Of a DNA stretch of 64,000 nt, positions 33,475-42,554 are shown piece after piece. Source of the stretch: Paenibacillus swuensis (GTDB lineage Bacteria > Bacillota > Bacilli > Paenibacillales > DY6); contig NZ_CP011388.1 of the NCBI RefSeq assembly GCF_001644605.1, forward strand, positions 2,217,001 through 2,281,000, written 5' to 3'. A program made the position numbers and the translations under genes. The number at the start of each line of letters is the position of its first letter. Position 1 is the stretch's first letter. A model generated the notes under the pieces. It made no database searches. It had not been told where the DNA came from and saw only the letters and a list, made by a program, of their open reading frames with translations.

Positions 33475-35217
33475 TTGTCTTTTGTTACGCGGTTGCAATG
33501 GTTTTTTAAAGAAAGATGGGGGTATTATGCGCTGGCCATCACCTTGATGGCGGGTGTGAGCTTGCTTACAATCGTTCCGCCCAAGCTCATCGGAAACACG
33601 GTCGACCGAATTCGGGAAGGGGATCTGACCTCCGCGGGACTTACACAAACGGTGCTTCTGCTCATCGGGTTATCCCTGTTGCTTTATGTCATGACGTATG
33701 TGTGGATCACCACCTTGTTCGGGAACTCGGCATTGATCGAGAAGCTGTTGCGGGGGCGTTTTCTGGCGCATATGACGCGGATGACACCCGCATTCTTCCA
33801 ACGCAACAGCACAGGCCAGCTGATGGCGCTTGCGACGAACGATATTCTGGCCATCGGACAAACTTCGGGGTACGGGGTCATGACGCTGGTGAACACGCTG
33901 GTGGGCGCCTCGGTGGTCATCATTACGATGATCTCTCTGGTGAGCTTCAAGCTGATGATCGCGGCGCTCATTCCGTTGCCGCTCTTGGCTTTCGTCATCA
34001 GCAAAATCGGCAAGCAGGTCCGCACCCGATTCCTGGCGGCACAGGCTTCGTTCGGACGCATGAATGACCACGCGCTGGAATCGATCTCCGGCATTCGCGT
34101 CATCCGCTCCTACGTGCAGGAGAATGATGATGTGAACGCGTTTGATGAGGTTACCTCCGATGTGATGGAGAAGAACAAGCGGGTTTCGTTCCTGAACGCG
34201 ATGTTCCAACCGCTGATTTCGCTGATTGTGGGCGTGAGTTACTCTATCGGCATCGGGTATGGGTCTTACCTGGTGCTGGAAGGCGAGATTACACTGGGTC
34301 AGCTCATTTCCTTCAACATCTACTTGGGCATGTTGATTTGGCCGATGATCTCGTTTGGCGAGTTTATTAATGTGATTCAGCGCGGCAGCGCCTCGGCGGA
34401 TCGCCTGGATGATGCGCTGACGCAGAAGCGGGACTTGATAGACGCGGCGAAACCCGTAGCGGTGGAGGTGCCGACATCCATCGAGATGCGGCGGCTGACC
34501 TTCACCTACCCGACGGCGAATCAACCGAGCCTCCGGGACGTGTCCTTCACGCTCGAGCGCGGACAAACTCTGGGGATTGTCGGGAAGACCGGCAGCGGCA
34601 AGAGTACGCTGCTCAAGCAGTTGCTGCGGCAATATCCGGTGGAGCCGGAGCAGTTGTTCGTCGCGGGGCATCCGGTCGAGCAGATTGCCATCGACCAGGT
34701 GAAGCGCTGGGTCGCGTACGTGCCGCAGGAGCATCTGCTCCTGTCGAAGTCGATCCGCGACAACATCGCGCTCGGCAAGCCGGATGCGACGCCGGAGGAG
34801 ATCGCCCGCGCCGTGGAAATGGCCTCCTTCACGGAGGACATTTCCCACATGCCGGAAGGGCTGCGGACGATCGTCGGCGAGAACGGCGTGATGCTCTCCG
34901 GCGGCCAGAAGCAGCGGCTGGCGATTGCCCGGGCGCTGCTCATCGACTCGGACATCCTGCTGCTGGATGACGCGTTATCGGCTGTGGATGCCCGGACGGA
35001 GGCCCGCATCCTGCATCACATCCGGCTGGAGCGCACAGGCAAGACGACGCTCATCTCCACGCACCGTTTGTCCGCCGTCAGCCATGCGAACTGGATTCTC
35101 GTGCTGAATGACGGGCGGGTTGTGGAAGAAGGGACGCATGAAGAGCTGATGCTGTTCGGAGGCTGGTACAAAGAGCAGTGGGAACGTCAACAGATGGAAG
35201 CGAGTCTGGAAGAATAG
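33475..35217 (+). CDS. ABC exporter subunit with degenerate Walker B (BmrC/YheI-like)
   Basis: 580-residue half-transporter: six membrane helices (about 1-310) and an ATPase domain. Walker A is GKTGSGKST, the signature LSGGQKQR is canonical, and the Walker B ends LLLDDALSAVD, so the catalytic Glu is Asp. That is the mark of the degenerate-site subunit in heterodimeric exporters such as BmrCD of Bacillus subtilis and TM287/288. It starts with TTG after GGTGGGGAG and is followed by its partner 46 bases later. Probable multidrug exporter. Confidence 0.9.
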   Translation: MSFVTRLQWFFKERWGYYALAITLMAGVSLLTIVPPKLIGNTVDRIREGDLTSAGLTQTVLLLIGLSLLLYVMTYVWITTLFGNSALIEKLLRGRFLAHMTRMTPAFFQRNSTGQLMALATNDILAIGQTSGYGVMTLVNTLVGASVVIITMISLVSFKLMIAALIPLPLLAFVISKIGKQVRTRFLAAQASFGRMNDHALESISGIRVIRSYVQENDDVNAFDEVTSDVMEKNKRVSFLNAMFQPLISLIVGVSYSIGIGYGSYLVLEGEITLGQLISFNIYLGMLIWPMISFGEFINVIQRGSASADRLDDALTQKRDLIDAAKPVAVEVPTSIEMRRLTFTYPTANQPSLRDVSFTLERGQTLGIVGKTGSGKSTLLKQLLRQYPVEPEQLFVAGHPVEQIAIDQVKRWVAYVPQEHLLLSKSIRDNIALGKPDATPEEIARAVEMASFTEDISHMPEGLRTIVGENGVMLSGGQKQRLAIARALLIDSDILLLDDALSAVDARTEARILHHIRLERTGKTTLISTHRLSAVSHANWILVLNDGRVVEEGTHEELMLFGGWYKEQWERQQMEASLEE

Positions 35218-35263
35218 ATTCGAGTAGAGCTATGGAATTCCAATCCACAGGCAGGAGGCCGTT

Positions 35264-37024
35264 ATGAAGAATCCATCACAGCAGTCCACTGCGAGAAGGC
35301 TGATCGGGTACGCGCTGGATTATAAGTTCAAGATTATCGGCGCATTGCTAATCCTATGCGTTGCCGTCGGCGCGGAGCTGGGCGGGCCGTATATTACGAA
35401 GACGATTATCGACAAGCATCTGGCGCCTGCTGGCGGGGGCGATATCGGTGCGATCCTGGGTCTGCTTGGGCTGTACATGGGGCTGTTGCTGCTCGCCAGT
35501 TTAGGCAACTTTACACAATCTTATTTGCTGCAATCCACTGCGCTGCAGATTATTAAGAACATGCGCATGGATTTGATGCGGCATATTCAGCGGATTCCGC
35601 TGAAGTATTTTGACAATACGCCGATTGGTCAGATTGTGTCCCGGATTGCCAATGATACCGAAGCGGTACGCGATCTGTTCATGAGCTTCATGGCTACGTT
35701 CGTCGTGAGTTTCGTGCAGTTGACCGGGATTTTCATCGCGCTGTTCATTCTGGATGTGCGTCTGGCGCTGTTTTGTTTGCTGTTGCCGCCCCTGTTCGCG
35801 GTCATCATGGTTGTTCATCTGAAGTATTCCAAAGTCTTCATAACCATCATGCGGGCCCGGCTCAGCGACATGAATGCGATGATTAACGAGTCCATCGTGG
35901 TGATGCCGATTATTCAGGCTTTTCGGCGGGAGAACGTGACCCTGGATGAGTTTGAAGTGCTGAATAAAGACCGGTATGTCAACCAAGTGAAGCAGTTTCG
36001 GGTGTTTTCCCTGTCCTCGCGGAACATCGTGGGAACGATCGGCAGTCTGGTGACGGCGGCGGTGATCTGGTATTTTGGCCGGGAATCATTGGTGGCTACG
36101 ATCTCGTTTGGCGTGTTCTATGCGTTCATTGACTATCTGGGCAGGATATTTCAGCCGATTATCGGGATTTTCGATCAGTTGACGAATGCGCAGAGAGCTT
36201 TTGTATCCGCGGAGAAAGTGTTCACGATCATGGACATGGAAGGCGCCGAAGTGGAGAAGAAGGGGACTGTGGCGCGGCCGCAAGGGATTGTGAAGTTCGA
36301 CAATGTCACCTTTGGCTACAAAGAGGGGGAGCCGGTGTTGAAAGGCATCTCCTTCGAGGCTCGCAAGGGCGAGACGATCGCGCTGGTCGGTCACACAGGT
36401 TCGGGCAAAAGCTCCATCATCAACCTCCTGCTAGGGTTCTATGAGCCGGGGAGCGGGGAAATTTCGGTGGATGGCCGGGATATCACGACCTATTCGAAGC
36501 AAGCGCTGCGCAAGCATATGGGGATTGTGCTGCAGGATCCGTATCTGTTCGCGGGCGATATCAAGTTTAATGTGAGCTTGTACAATGACGAGATTACGCT
36601 GGAGCAGGTGAAGAGGGCGCTCTCGGATGTCGGCGCGGCTCCGTTCGTGGAGCAGCTGCCGCAAGGATACGATGAGCCGGTGGTGGAGCGGGGTTCTACG
36701 CTGTCTTCGGGGCAGCGGCAGCTCATCTCGTTCGCGCGGGCGCTCGCGTTCGACCCGTCGATCCTCATTCTCGATGAGGCGACGGCCAGCATCGACAGTG
36801 AGACCGAGGGGCTCATCCAGCAGGCGCTGGGGGTTGTCAGCGCGGGCCGCACCACGCTGATCATCGCGCACCGGTTGTCCACGATTCGGGAAGCGGACCA
36901 GATACTCGTGCTCCATCGCGGCGAAATTGTGGAGCGCGGCAACCACGAGGCGTTGATGGCGCTGCAAGGACGCTACTTTAAGATGTACCAGCTGCAGAAG
37001 GGCGAATCGGTATCGGCGATCTAG
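35264..37024 (+). CDS. ABC exporter subunit with catalytic Walker B (BmrD/YheH-like)
   Basis: 586-residue half-transporter with six membrane helices and an ATPase domain: Walker A GHTGSGKSS near residue 375, Walker B ILILDEATASID with intact catalytic Glu, and a changed signature LSSGQRQ. The altered signature would face the Asp-containing site of the partner, completing one degenerate and one working ATP site as in known heterodimers. Shorter than BmrD (about 670 residues), lacking its extra N-terminal region. ATG follows AGGAGG. Confidence 0.9.
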   Translation: MKNPSQQSTARRLIGYALDYKFKIIGALLILCVAVGAELGGPYITKTIIDKHLAPAGGGDIGAILGLLGLYMGLLLLASLGNFTQSYLLQSTALQIIKNMRMDLMRHIQRIPLKYFDNTPIGQIVSRIANDTEAVRDLFMSFMATFVVSFVQLTGIFIALFILDVRLALFCLLLPPLFAVIMVVHLKYSKVFITIMRARLSDMNAMINESIVVMPIIQAFRRENVTLDEFEVLNKDRYVNQVKQFRVFSLSSRNIVGTIGSLVTAAVIWYFGRESLVATISFGVFYAFIDYLGRIFQPIIGIFDQLTNAQRAFVSAEKVFTIMDMEGAEVEKKGTVARPQGIVKFDNVTFGYKEGEPVLKGISFEARKGETIALVGHTGSGKSSIINLLLGFYEPGSGEISVDGRDITTYSKQALRKHMGIVLQDPYLFAGDIKFNVSLYNDEITLEQVKRALSDVGAAPFVEQLPQGYDEPVVERGSTLSSGQRQLISFARALAFDPSILILDEATASIDSETEGLIQQALGVVSAGRTTLIIAHRLSTIREADQILVLHRGEIVERGNHEALMALQGRYFKMYQLQKGESVSAI

Positions 37025-37043
37025 TGTGCCTCGGCAGTTGATG

Positions 37044-37074
37044 AGCGGTTGCCCAGGGCAACCGCTAGTTTTTT
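37044..37074 (+). terminator. Terminator after the ABC exporter operon
   Basis: AGCGGTTGCCC-A-GGGCAACCGCT, an eleven-base perfect stem, followed by AGTTTTTT. Confidence 0.92.
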
Positions 37075-37107
37075 GAGAATTAATTTCCTAACATGGAGAG
37101 GTTATTG

Positions 37108-37701
37108 TTGAAAAAATCAGTCAGGAATTCAATTGTACTTTTCTCAACTCTAGCCTTAGCTTTAGGTGCGCCATTATTATTTAATGAGCTACAGGCTGAA
37201 TCTAGTGCACCGGAGATGATTTCTCCCGAATTAAAAGGCGTTTGGTATGTTCAACAAGATTATGGCGAGAAAATTCCTGAACTTATCAGAATGGTTTATA
37301 AAGATTATATTAATGAAACTCAGAAAGGGTCATTCCCTGACACTTATTATCTTGAACATGGAAAATCTGACGATGATGTTAAATATGTATTTAAATTTAA
37401 TGAATTAGACTCACAAAATTCTAGAAGGCTTATTTCTTTGCTTAAAATAGAACTTGGAAAACGAGTAGAAATCAGACAAGCAGCCAAGGTGAATTATACT
37501 AATTTGATAAGCAATTTAAGTAACGAGTATAAAAGAAAAATACAGTCATGCAATTATGATCATAGAACAGATACCGTTTATTTAGTTGCTGATCTATCTG
37601 ATACTGAATTTTTAAGGATACGAAATAAATATAAGCATATAAAGTTTAAAACTCATAAAGTACAACATAAGAGTGCTGGTCCATCATATTTGTTTAAATA
37701 A
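37108..37701 (+). CDS. Exported hypothetical protein
   Basis: 197 residues from TTG 37108, preceded by GGAGAGG at six bases. A signal peptide (KKSVRNSIVLFSTLALALG..) ends near L-Q-A, then a soluble mixed alpha/beta domain with a lysine-rich C-terminus (FKTHKVQHKSAGP). Strongly AT-rich (as is the next gene), unlike the exporter operon before it, which suggests a separate origin. No family recognised. Confidence 0.6.
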   Translation: MKKSVRNSIVLFSTLALALGAPLLFNELQAESSAPEMISPELKGVWYVQQDYGEKIPELIRMVYKDYINETQKGSFPDTYYLEHGKSDDDVKYVFKFNELDSQNSRRLISLLKIELGKRVEIRQAAKVNYTNLISNLSNEYKRKIQSCNYDHRTDTVYLVADLSDTEFLRIRNKYKHIKFKTHKVQHKSAGPSYLFK

Positions 37702-37812
37702 TTGGCTCTTCGGAAAATATAGTTGAAGCTCAATAACATTGTGTTATTATATCGGACTTTTTAGCGTTTCATTAATGATCATTATTTTATTATGGATGGG
37801 ATGCTAATTAAA

Positions 37813-38256
37813 ATGAATAGGACGTCTAAATCAATCGTGAAACTGGTTTTATCTATTTTATTTATAGTTATTTTTTGTATGGCTTGCTCATCTAAAAGTC
37901 TCGAAGTTGGGATAGAAAGTTACTTGAGGTGGAATAGTAAAGAAAAGGTATTAGAGATTTATGCTGTTATAAAGAATATGTCCGAGAGAGACAGCTCCTT
38001 TGAAGCATCTATAATAATAGAAAATGAAAAATTGCAACAGCTCATTGGCTTTGAAACTGAGACATTAGAATTTGATGATAGAAAAGGAAAGACTCCATTT
38101 AAGTTATCATCTTATACAGAAACTGTATTTAAGCGAGAGTACGGTATAAATGAAAAAATTAAAAAAGACATATTAACTAATAGTGTATACATCAGAATAT
38201 CAACTAAAGATGAGACTATTGATAAGCCAATTTCATATATTGATTTCATTGAATAG
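37813..38256 (+). CDS. Lipoprotein, function unknown
   Basis: 147 residues. Hydrophobic signal (SIVKLVLSILFIVIFC) ending in a lipobox-like CMACSSK; the second Cys is the probable lipidated residue. The remainder looks like an immunoglobulin-like beta sandwich (LRWNSKEKVLEIYAVIKN, TPFKLSSYTETVF). ATG 37813 lies twelve bases after GGATGGG; two upstream in-frame ATGs lack sites. AT-rich like its neighbour. Confidence 0.6.
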   Translation: MNRTSKSIVKLVLSILFIVIFCMACSSKSLEVGIESYLRWNSKEKVLEIYAVIKNMSERDSSFEASIIIENEKLQQLIGFETETLEFDDRKGKTPFKLSSYTETVFKREYGINEKIKKDILTNSVYIRISTKDETIDKPISYIDFIE

Positions 38257-38261
38257 TCAAC

Positions 38262-38432
38262 ATGAATAAGCTGGCTGACATCGCTCGGAGTATCCGATAT
38301 CTCGCAGGGGGCGGGTATCCATTCGAGGAAACGCTGAAAAAGCGCGTTAATCCGATCTTCGTCGAGTTCAATAATTTATCGAACAGGGAGTCAAGTGCAT
38401 TGGACATCCTAAACTTACCAAAGTTCAAGTGA
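38262..38432 (+). other. Short ORF, probable gene remnant
   Basis: 56-codon frame right after the lipoprotein gene, beginning NKLADIARSIRYLAGGGYPF and ending LNLPKFK. It has no ribosome site and higher GC than the two genes before it. The sequence just after its stop (GAATCGGCATCGGCGTAA) recurs at 39789 as GAATCGGCATAGGCGTAA, suggesting decayed copies of one gene on both sides of the broken glycerophosphodiesterase. Family not recognised. Confidence 0.3.
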
Positions 38433-38496
38433 ATCGGCATCGGCGTAAACGACGCGCGTAACATTTATCCGATTTGAACGTAGTTTAAATAATTGC

Positions 38497-38529
38497 GAGG
38501 CCATTCCGGTTGGAATGGTCTCTTTATTT
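38497..38529 (+). terminator. Terminator after the remnant ORF
   Basis: GAGGCCATTCC-GGTT-GGAATGGTCTC followed by TTTATTTT. Confidence 0.75.
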
Positions 38530-38540
38530 TACAGTACAAA

Positions 38541-38582
38541 AAAGAGGCTCACCTCAAGGTTCAGTACCTTAGGAAAGCCTCC
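38541..38582 (-). terminator. Long palindromic terminator after the glycerophosphodiesterase gene
   Basis: On the minus strand GGAGGCTTTCCTAAGGTAC pairs with GTTCAAGG-type partner bases to a ~40-base near-palindrome ending GAGCCTCTTTTTT. Nearly the same element ends the DUF1540 gene at 45521-45559. Confidence 0.8.
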
Positions 38583-38631
38583 AGACTCAAGGCAAGCCAA
38601 CTATCCGCTATAGCTGACGCCGGGTGCACTT

Positions 38632-39696
38632 CTATAAATTATAACCTTTTGGGAGCTTGAATCCATGTTCCTCCATGACCTCACTCAGACGGTCAGGGTA
38701 GTCGGTGATTATTCCATCCACTCCATCGCTGACAAGCTTATTCATGGTTTGCTTGTCGTTGATTGTCCACGGGATGACTTTCATGCCGGACTTGTGCGCT
38801 TCCTCCACCAATTCCTTCGTTACATAAGGCACGTAATTTTCGTCGGTGATCTTGCCGTTTTGCGGGAAGCCGTGAACGGGAGAGATGGCATCTGCGCCAA
38901 ACGATTTGGCCGCCGCCACGAGGTTCCCTCCGAAATCATCAATGTCAATACCGCCGAGCCAAGGAGAAGCTCCTGGTTGACCTGGCTGCAGGAACTGAGG
39001 CCCATTAGTGAGTGCAACAATCGGCAAGCGCGGCTCTACCTCTTTCATCCGCATCAGTGCGCCCCAATCGAAGCTTTGGATGGATACGCGGTCCAGCATA
39101 TCTGCTTCACGAACGTGTTTAGCAACGATTTGCACGAAGTCTTCACGAGGAGCTGTTTCCCATGCCGCACCCGCTTCTACCTTTGTCTCAATGTTCAGCT
39201 AAACCTTCTTGGCTTTGTAACGATTTACGAGATCGGTCACTTCGCTCAACAGAGCCATTTTTGCCCCGGGGCTTGGCTGTTGTTCCGGGTATTCCGGTTT
39301 CGTAGTTGTGCCGCAGTCCATCGTACGAACCTGAACGAGCGTGAGGTCTTTTATATACTTGCCTACGTAAGGGAACTCTGGGTCTCCGTCGAATGCAGGA
39401 GAGGTATCCTTGCAGTTTCTTGCTGAGATTTTACGGTCATGTGTGACAACCGCCTGCTTGTCCTCGGTAATTTGAATATCAAGCTCTAATGTGGTCACAC
39501 CTAGTTCAAGTGCACGAGAAAACGACGCGAGGGTCGACTCCACCGTCAGTCCCATTCCTCCGCGGTGCGCTTGAAGGTCAAACGTCTTGGGGCCGAAGCT
39601 GTCAGCATGGTCCAATGGCTTAACGGCCAAAGCAGGTTGGGAGAATAATAACATAAATGCAGCACACGATAAGGCCAAAGCTCTACTTTTCTTCAC
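38632..39696 (-). pseudogene. Glycerophosphodiester phosphodiesterase with in-frame TAG
   Basis: Read through, this is a full-length 354-codon exported GlpQ-like enzyme that would hydrolyse glycerophosphodiesters to glycerol-3-phosphate outside the cell. Signal peptide ends ...PALA; catalytic marks LQAHRGGMG, TLELDIQI and VTHDRKI are in the first part, PWTIND and GIITDYPDRL in the second. Codon 166 (39199-39201) is TAG; the next 21 codons continue the same frame as LNIETKVEAGAAWE, normal family sequence with the strand Glu of NIETK. One base change from AAG or CAG would restore it. Either a recent nonsense mutation, a sequencing error or read-through. Confidence 0.88.
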
Positions 39697-39832
39697 TTAT
39701 TTCACTCCTTTTATAATCTAAGTGCAATAGAAGTGTACACAGCTAGTGTAAATTCTGATGGATGAATATTTGAAGATAGAGTAAACTCGAATCGGCATAG
39801 GCGTAACAAGACATACTATAATTAAATGGATT

Positions 39833-39856
39833 AGCCTTCCGAAAGGGGGGCTTTTT
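39833..39856 (+). terminator. Small terminator-like hairpin upstream of the ABM-like gene
   Basis: AGCCTTCC-GAAA-GGGGGGCT followed by TTTT, in the 255-base gap between the broken glpQ-like gene and the stress operon. No upstream plus-strand gene is intact. Confidence 0.5.
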
Positions 39857-39906
39857 GGCATGGGTTTGACTTTAGGCAGGATATTCGTTATATTAGGGGC
39901 ATAAGA

Positions 39907-39926
39907 TTTAATTGTATTCAATTAAA
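39907..39926. promoter_or_regulatory. Palindromic operator of the ABM-nitroreductase-Ohr operon
   Basis: TTTAATTG-TATT-CAATTAAA, perfect 8-base arms, 26 bases before the first gene. AATTG/CAATT half-sites resemble known OhrR/MarR-family operators that respond to organic peroxides or quinones. No MarR gene is in the window, so the regulator would act from elsewhere. Confidence 0.55.
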
Positions 39927-39951
39927 TAAAGAATAGGAGTGTTTAGAGTCA

Positions 39952-40236
39952 ATGATTACTTTACAAGCACACATGACGATTGATCCGGCGTTTCGTGAGG
40001 AGTTTCTGGAGAAAGTAAAGGTGCTGATTGCGGCCTCTCAAGCGGAGCCAGGCAATATCAGCTACGGACTTTACGAGTATGTGGAGAAGTCCAACCGGTT
40101 TGTCATGATTGAAGAGTGGGAAGATGAAGCGGCGATTCAGGAGCATAATCAGTCGCCTCATTTTGCCGAGTTTATGAAGTTTGCGCCTGAAGCTCTTGCG
40201 GCACCTGTCGAAATTAAACGCTCAATTATCCAATAA
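39952..40236 (+). CDS. Antibiotic biosynthesis monooxygenase (ABM) domain protein
   Basis: 94-residue dimeric ferredoxin-like fold protein of the ABM/YgiN type: TLQAHMTIDPAFREEFLEKV, the EPGNISYGLYEY strand and FVMIEEWEDEAAIQEHNQSPHF helix. Relatives oxidise quinols without cofactors. ATG follows AATAGGAG. First of a three-gene operon with a nitroreductase and Ohr, pointing to quinone and peroxide stress defence. Confidence 0.88.
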   Translation: MITLQAHMTIDPAFREEFLEKVKVLIAASQAEPGNISYGLYEYVEKSNRFVMIEEWEDEAAIQEHNQSPHFAEFMKFAPEALAAPVEIKRSIIQ

Positions 40237-40264
40237 AACATTAGTCTGGGAGGTATTTCAAAAC

Positions 40265-41011
40265 ATGAACGAAGTCAATGAAGTGATCAACACGTTAATG
40301 AATCACCGTTCGATACGCAACTACACCGATGAACCGGTGACGGAAGAACAGCTCAACCTGATTATGGATGCGGTGCAAGCGGCGCCTACTTCCATAAATG
40401 GACAACAGGTAACGGTCATCTCCATCCAAAATCCGGAACGCAAAGCGAAGGTAGCCGAATTGGTGGGAAATCAGGCATGGGTTGCGCAGGCCCCGGTGTT
40501 TTTGCTATTCTGCGCTGACTTTAACCGCACGAAGATCGCCGCGGACTTAAATGACGAGAAGCTTGGCATTACAGACGGCATCGAATCAGTCATCGTCGGA
40601 GCCGAGAATGTTGGTTTGGCCATGGGGAACGCCATCGCGGCGGCTGAGTCGCTGGGCTTGGGTATTGTTCCGATCGGCGGCGCGCGGATGAATCCGCAGG
40701 ATCTGGTGGAGCTGCTGAATATTCCTCCTTACGTGTTCCCGGTTTGCGGACTTGTTGTCGGACATCCGGCTGATGCATCCGCACAAAAACCCCGTTTGCC
40801 GCAGGCGGCGGTGTTCCACAGAGAACAGTACAATAACGATCTGGAAGGCATCATTAAGGAGTATGATGAGCAAATCTCGGAGTACATGAGCAAACGTACC
40901 GGCGGCAAGGAAACACGCACTTGGTCTAAGAGCGTATCTTCGATCTATAACCGGATCTACTATCCGAATGTGCGGGCGATGCTGGAGAAACAAGGCTTTA
41001 AGTTTAACTAA
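40265..41011 (+). CDS. Oxygen-insensitive NADPH nitroreductase (NfsA/FRP family)
   Basis: 248-residue FMN flavoprotein: MNHRSIRNYTDEPV (FMN phosphate-binding Arg/Ser), AAPTSINGQQVTVI and VGLAMGNAIAAAESLGLGIVPIGG (near 118). It reduces nitroaromatics and quinones by two-electron transfer with NADPH, in the cytosol. ATG 40265 follows GGGAGGT; the open frame extends 84 bases into the preceding gene without a site. Operon position supports a detoxification role. Confidence 0.9.
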   Translation: MNEVNEVINTLMNHRSIRNYTDEPVTEEQLNLIMDAVQAAPTSINGQQVTVISIQNPERKAKVAELVGNQAWVAQAPVFLLFCADFNRTKIAADLNDEKLGITDGIESVIVGAENVGLAMGNAIAAAESLGLGIVPIGGARMNPQDLVELLNIPPYVFPVCGLVVGHPADASAQKPRLPQAAVFHREQYNNDLEGIIKEYDEQISEYMSKRTGGKETRTWSKSVSSIYNRIYYPNVRAMLEKQGFKFN

Positions 41012-41038
41012 AATTTATTTTGCAGGAGGAATTTCATC

Positions 41039-41455
41039 ATGGAAAAATTATATACAGCAACGGTAACGGCAACAGGCGGCAGAGACGGTAAAGTGGTATC
41101 CAGCGACAGCCATCTGAATCTGGATGTTCGGATGCCTAAGGAACTGGGAGGCCAAGGCGGCGCGGCTACGAATCCCGAGCAATTGTTCGCGGCGGGGTAT
41201 GCGGCATGCTTTGAGAGCGCACTGAACCTGGTGTGCAGAACGAAGAAGATCAAAGTAGAAGGCACCGAAGTGACAGCTCATGTAACGATTGGGAAAGACA
41301 CGGACGGCGGCTTCAAGCTGGAAGCTAAATTAGACATCACGGTGAAAGGTGTAGAACGTGCCGTGGCGGAGGAGCTTGTACAAGCGGCCCATCAGGTTTG
41401 TCCTTACTCTAAAGCGACGCGCGGTAACATCGATGTGGAATTGAATGTAGTTTAA
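41039..41455 (+). CDS. ohr: Organic hydroperoxide resistance protein
   Basis: 138-residue Ohr/OsmC-fold thiol peroxidase that reduces organic hydroperoxides using two cysteines, here C57 in GYAACFESAL and C121 in HQVCPYSKATRGN. The Ohr-type spacing and ATRGNIDVELNV ending distinguish it from OsmC. Last gene of the operon, with AGGAGGA ribosome site and a terminator directly after. Confidence 0.94.
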   Translation: MEKLYTATVTATGGRDGKVVSSDSHLNLDVRMPKELGGQGGAATNPEQLFAAGYAACFESALNLVCRTKKIKVEGTEVTAHVTIGKDTDGGFKLEAKLDITVKGVERAVAEELVQAAHQVCPYSKATRGNIDVELNVV

Positions 41456-41465
41456 TGGTTGTCGA

Positions 41466-41494
41466 GAGGCCATCCCGTTGGGGTGGCTTTTTCT
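41466..41494 (+). terminator. Terminator after ohr
   Basis: GCCATCCC-GTTG-GGGTGGC followed by TTTTTC. Confidence 0.85.
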
Positions 41495-41536
41495 CTGTAA
41501 AAAAGTGTTGAGCGGAACTGAAAGAATTCGGCATTA

Positions 41537-41761
41537 ATGGCAAAAATATCATCATTCGCCCTGTGCATTGGTGATTTGATATTGGCTGATTTGCTCGAAG
41601 AAGGTTATGCCGGTGATGAATTGCTAGCAAAGTTTCGTGAGCGACAAAGTGATCTACACGCTGCTGTTAAACACTTAATTAGCGATTCCGGAGAGGTTGC
41701 TCGCAATTTCAATGGCGTAGACAAAACGGAAGCACTTTTTAGCGATGTTATGTCTGGATAA
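41537..41761 (+). CDS. Short ORF resembling the C-terminal half of an AbrB/MazE-type antitoxin
   Basis: 74 residues without a clear ribosome site. The core ILADLLEEGYAGDELLAKFRERQSD followed by an amphipathic helix recalls the C-terminal extension seen after AbrB/SpoVT DNA-binding domains in some Firmicute antitoxins, but the DNA-binding half is missing. I therefore read it as a 5'-truncated remnant. The assignment is tentative. Confidence 0.35.
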   Translation: MAKISSFALCIGDLILADLLEEGYAGDELLAKFRERQSDLHAAVKHLISDSGEVARNFNGVDKTEALFSDVMSG

Positions 41762-41800
41762 AGGGAAACTTCTAAGAAGAGCTAATATGATATTTTAAAT

Positions 41801-41836
41801 AGCGAAAGGATCCCGCTGAGGCGTGATCCTTTTTAC
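41801..41836 (+). terminator. Terminator-like hairpin
   Basis: AAAGGATC and GATCCTTT around CCCGCTGAGGCGT, followed by TTTT; lies after the short ORF. Confidence 0.6.
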
Positions 41837-41878
41837 TTGGTATCCAATAAAGTCATCCGGGGAAAGGGGTTGTACGGA

Positions 41879-41992
41879 ATGAATATTAAGTCCTCCACTA
41901 CAATAAGACAGGACATTATGGATGTTCAAAATGCCCGCATCAAGATGACAACCCTTCATTATTTACCTTTTAGAGTTCGTGTCGCACCATAG
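41879..41992 (+). other. Possible Phd/YefM antitoxin N-terminal remnant
   Basis: 37-codon frame with a good AAAGGGG site before ATG. It begins MNIKSSTTIRQDIMDV, resembling the MNIKPSTAIR start of Phd/YefM-type antitoxins, but the similarity stops after about 15 residues and the frame runs into the 3' end of the cupin gene on the other strand. With 41537-41761 it suggests a decayed toxin-antitoxin site. Confidence 0.25.
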
Positions 41993-42519
41993 CCACAGAG
42001 CCTTCCCAGAGGTGCCAGGAGAGCGAAAACGATTTTCTGAACAATGAGCGGAGGCTTGGTCAGACGAAATTCTTGACGATACTTTTGCATAATGACCGCG
42101 AGTTGTAAGATGTGTGGTACTCCTGCTTTATTGGTTTTACCTTCTTGTGCGAGACCCCACATTACCTCCAAGAAGTCATCTGTGTGCATTGCGGGCCGCG
42201 TCTGCCAGAGCAGGCGGGTCTCGTCTTCACTGCCATTCCACATTTCATGTGCGACACCGATAGGAATGAAAAATGTTTCGCCCGCGCAATAGATATTCTC
42301 TTGAGCATTCAAACGTACAGTAATGCTACCGGACAGGACTTTGAAACGTTCCTCCTGTTGAGGGTGAAGGTGCGCGGGTGGTGCTACCGAGGATGGTTGA
42401 TAGAAGGCCTCAACCTCTACTAAATCTCCATTAGTATCCTTTGCCGTTTTGCGGAAGACAATGCGTTGCCTCCTGATCGGGTCAATTAATTCTTCACCTG
42501 CATATGCCACATCTGTCAC
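41959..42519 (-). CDS. Cupin-domain protein
   Basis: 186 residues. One cupin barrel at about 25-125: HLHPQQEERFKVLSGSITV (first metal motif, two His and Glu) and IPIGVAHEMWN (second, with His), followed by a helical C-terminal region ending KIVFALLAPLGRLCGYGAT, unusually hydrophobic for a cupin. Start follows GGAGAG. It is in tandem with the membrane protein at 42555 on the same strand, both divergent from a TetR regulator. Confidence 0.82.
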   Translation of the reverse strand: MTDVAYAGEELIDPIRRQRIVFRKTAKDTNGDLVEVEAFYQPSSVAPPAHLHPQQEERFKVLSGSITVRLNAQENIYCAGETFFIPIGVAHEMWNGSEDETRLLWQTRPAMHTDDFLEVMWGLAQEGKTNKAGVPHILQLAVIMQKYRQEFRLTKPPLIVQKIVFALLAPLGRLCGYGATRTLKGK

Positions 42520-42554
42520 TCTCCTTGTCTATTTCCAAAAACTTTGTTTTTGGT

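Noticed and set aside
32422-33648. 408-codon minus-strand open frame
   Set aside because: Antisense to dbpA, whose motifs are complete; composition is that of a reverse-strand shadow.
33670-34848. 392-codon minus-strand open frame
   Set aside because: Antisense to the ABC exporter gene; His/Arg/Gln-rich shadow with no ribosome site.
38246-38464. 72-codon minus-strand open frame
   Set aside because: No ribosome site; antisense to a more plausible plus-strand remnant frame.
39199-39201. TAG read as pyrrolysine
   Set aside because: No pyl genes seen and GlpQ-like enzymes do not use pyrrolysine; nonsense mutation or base error is simpler.
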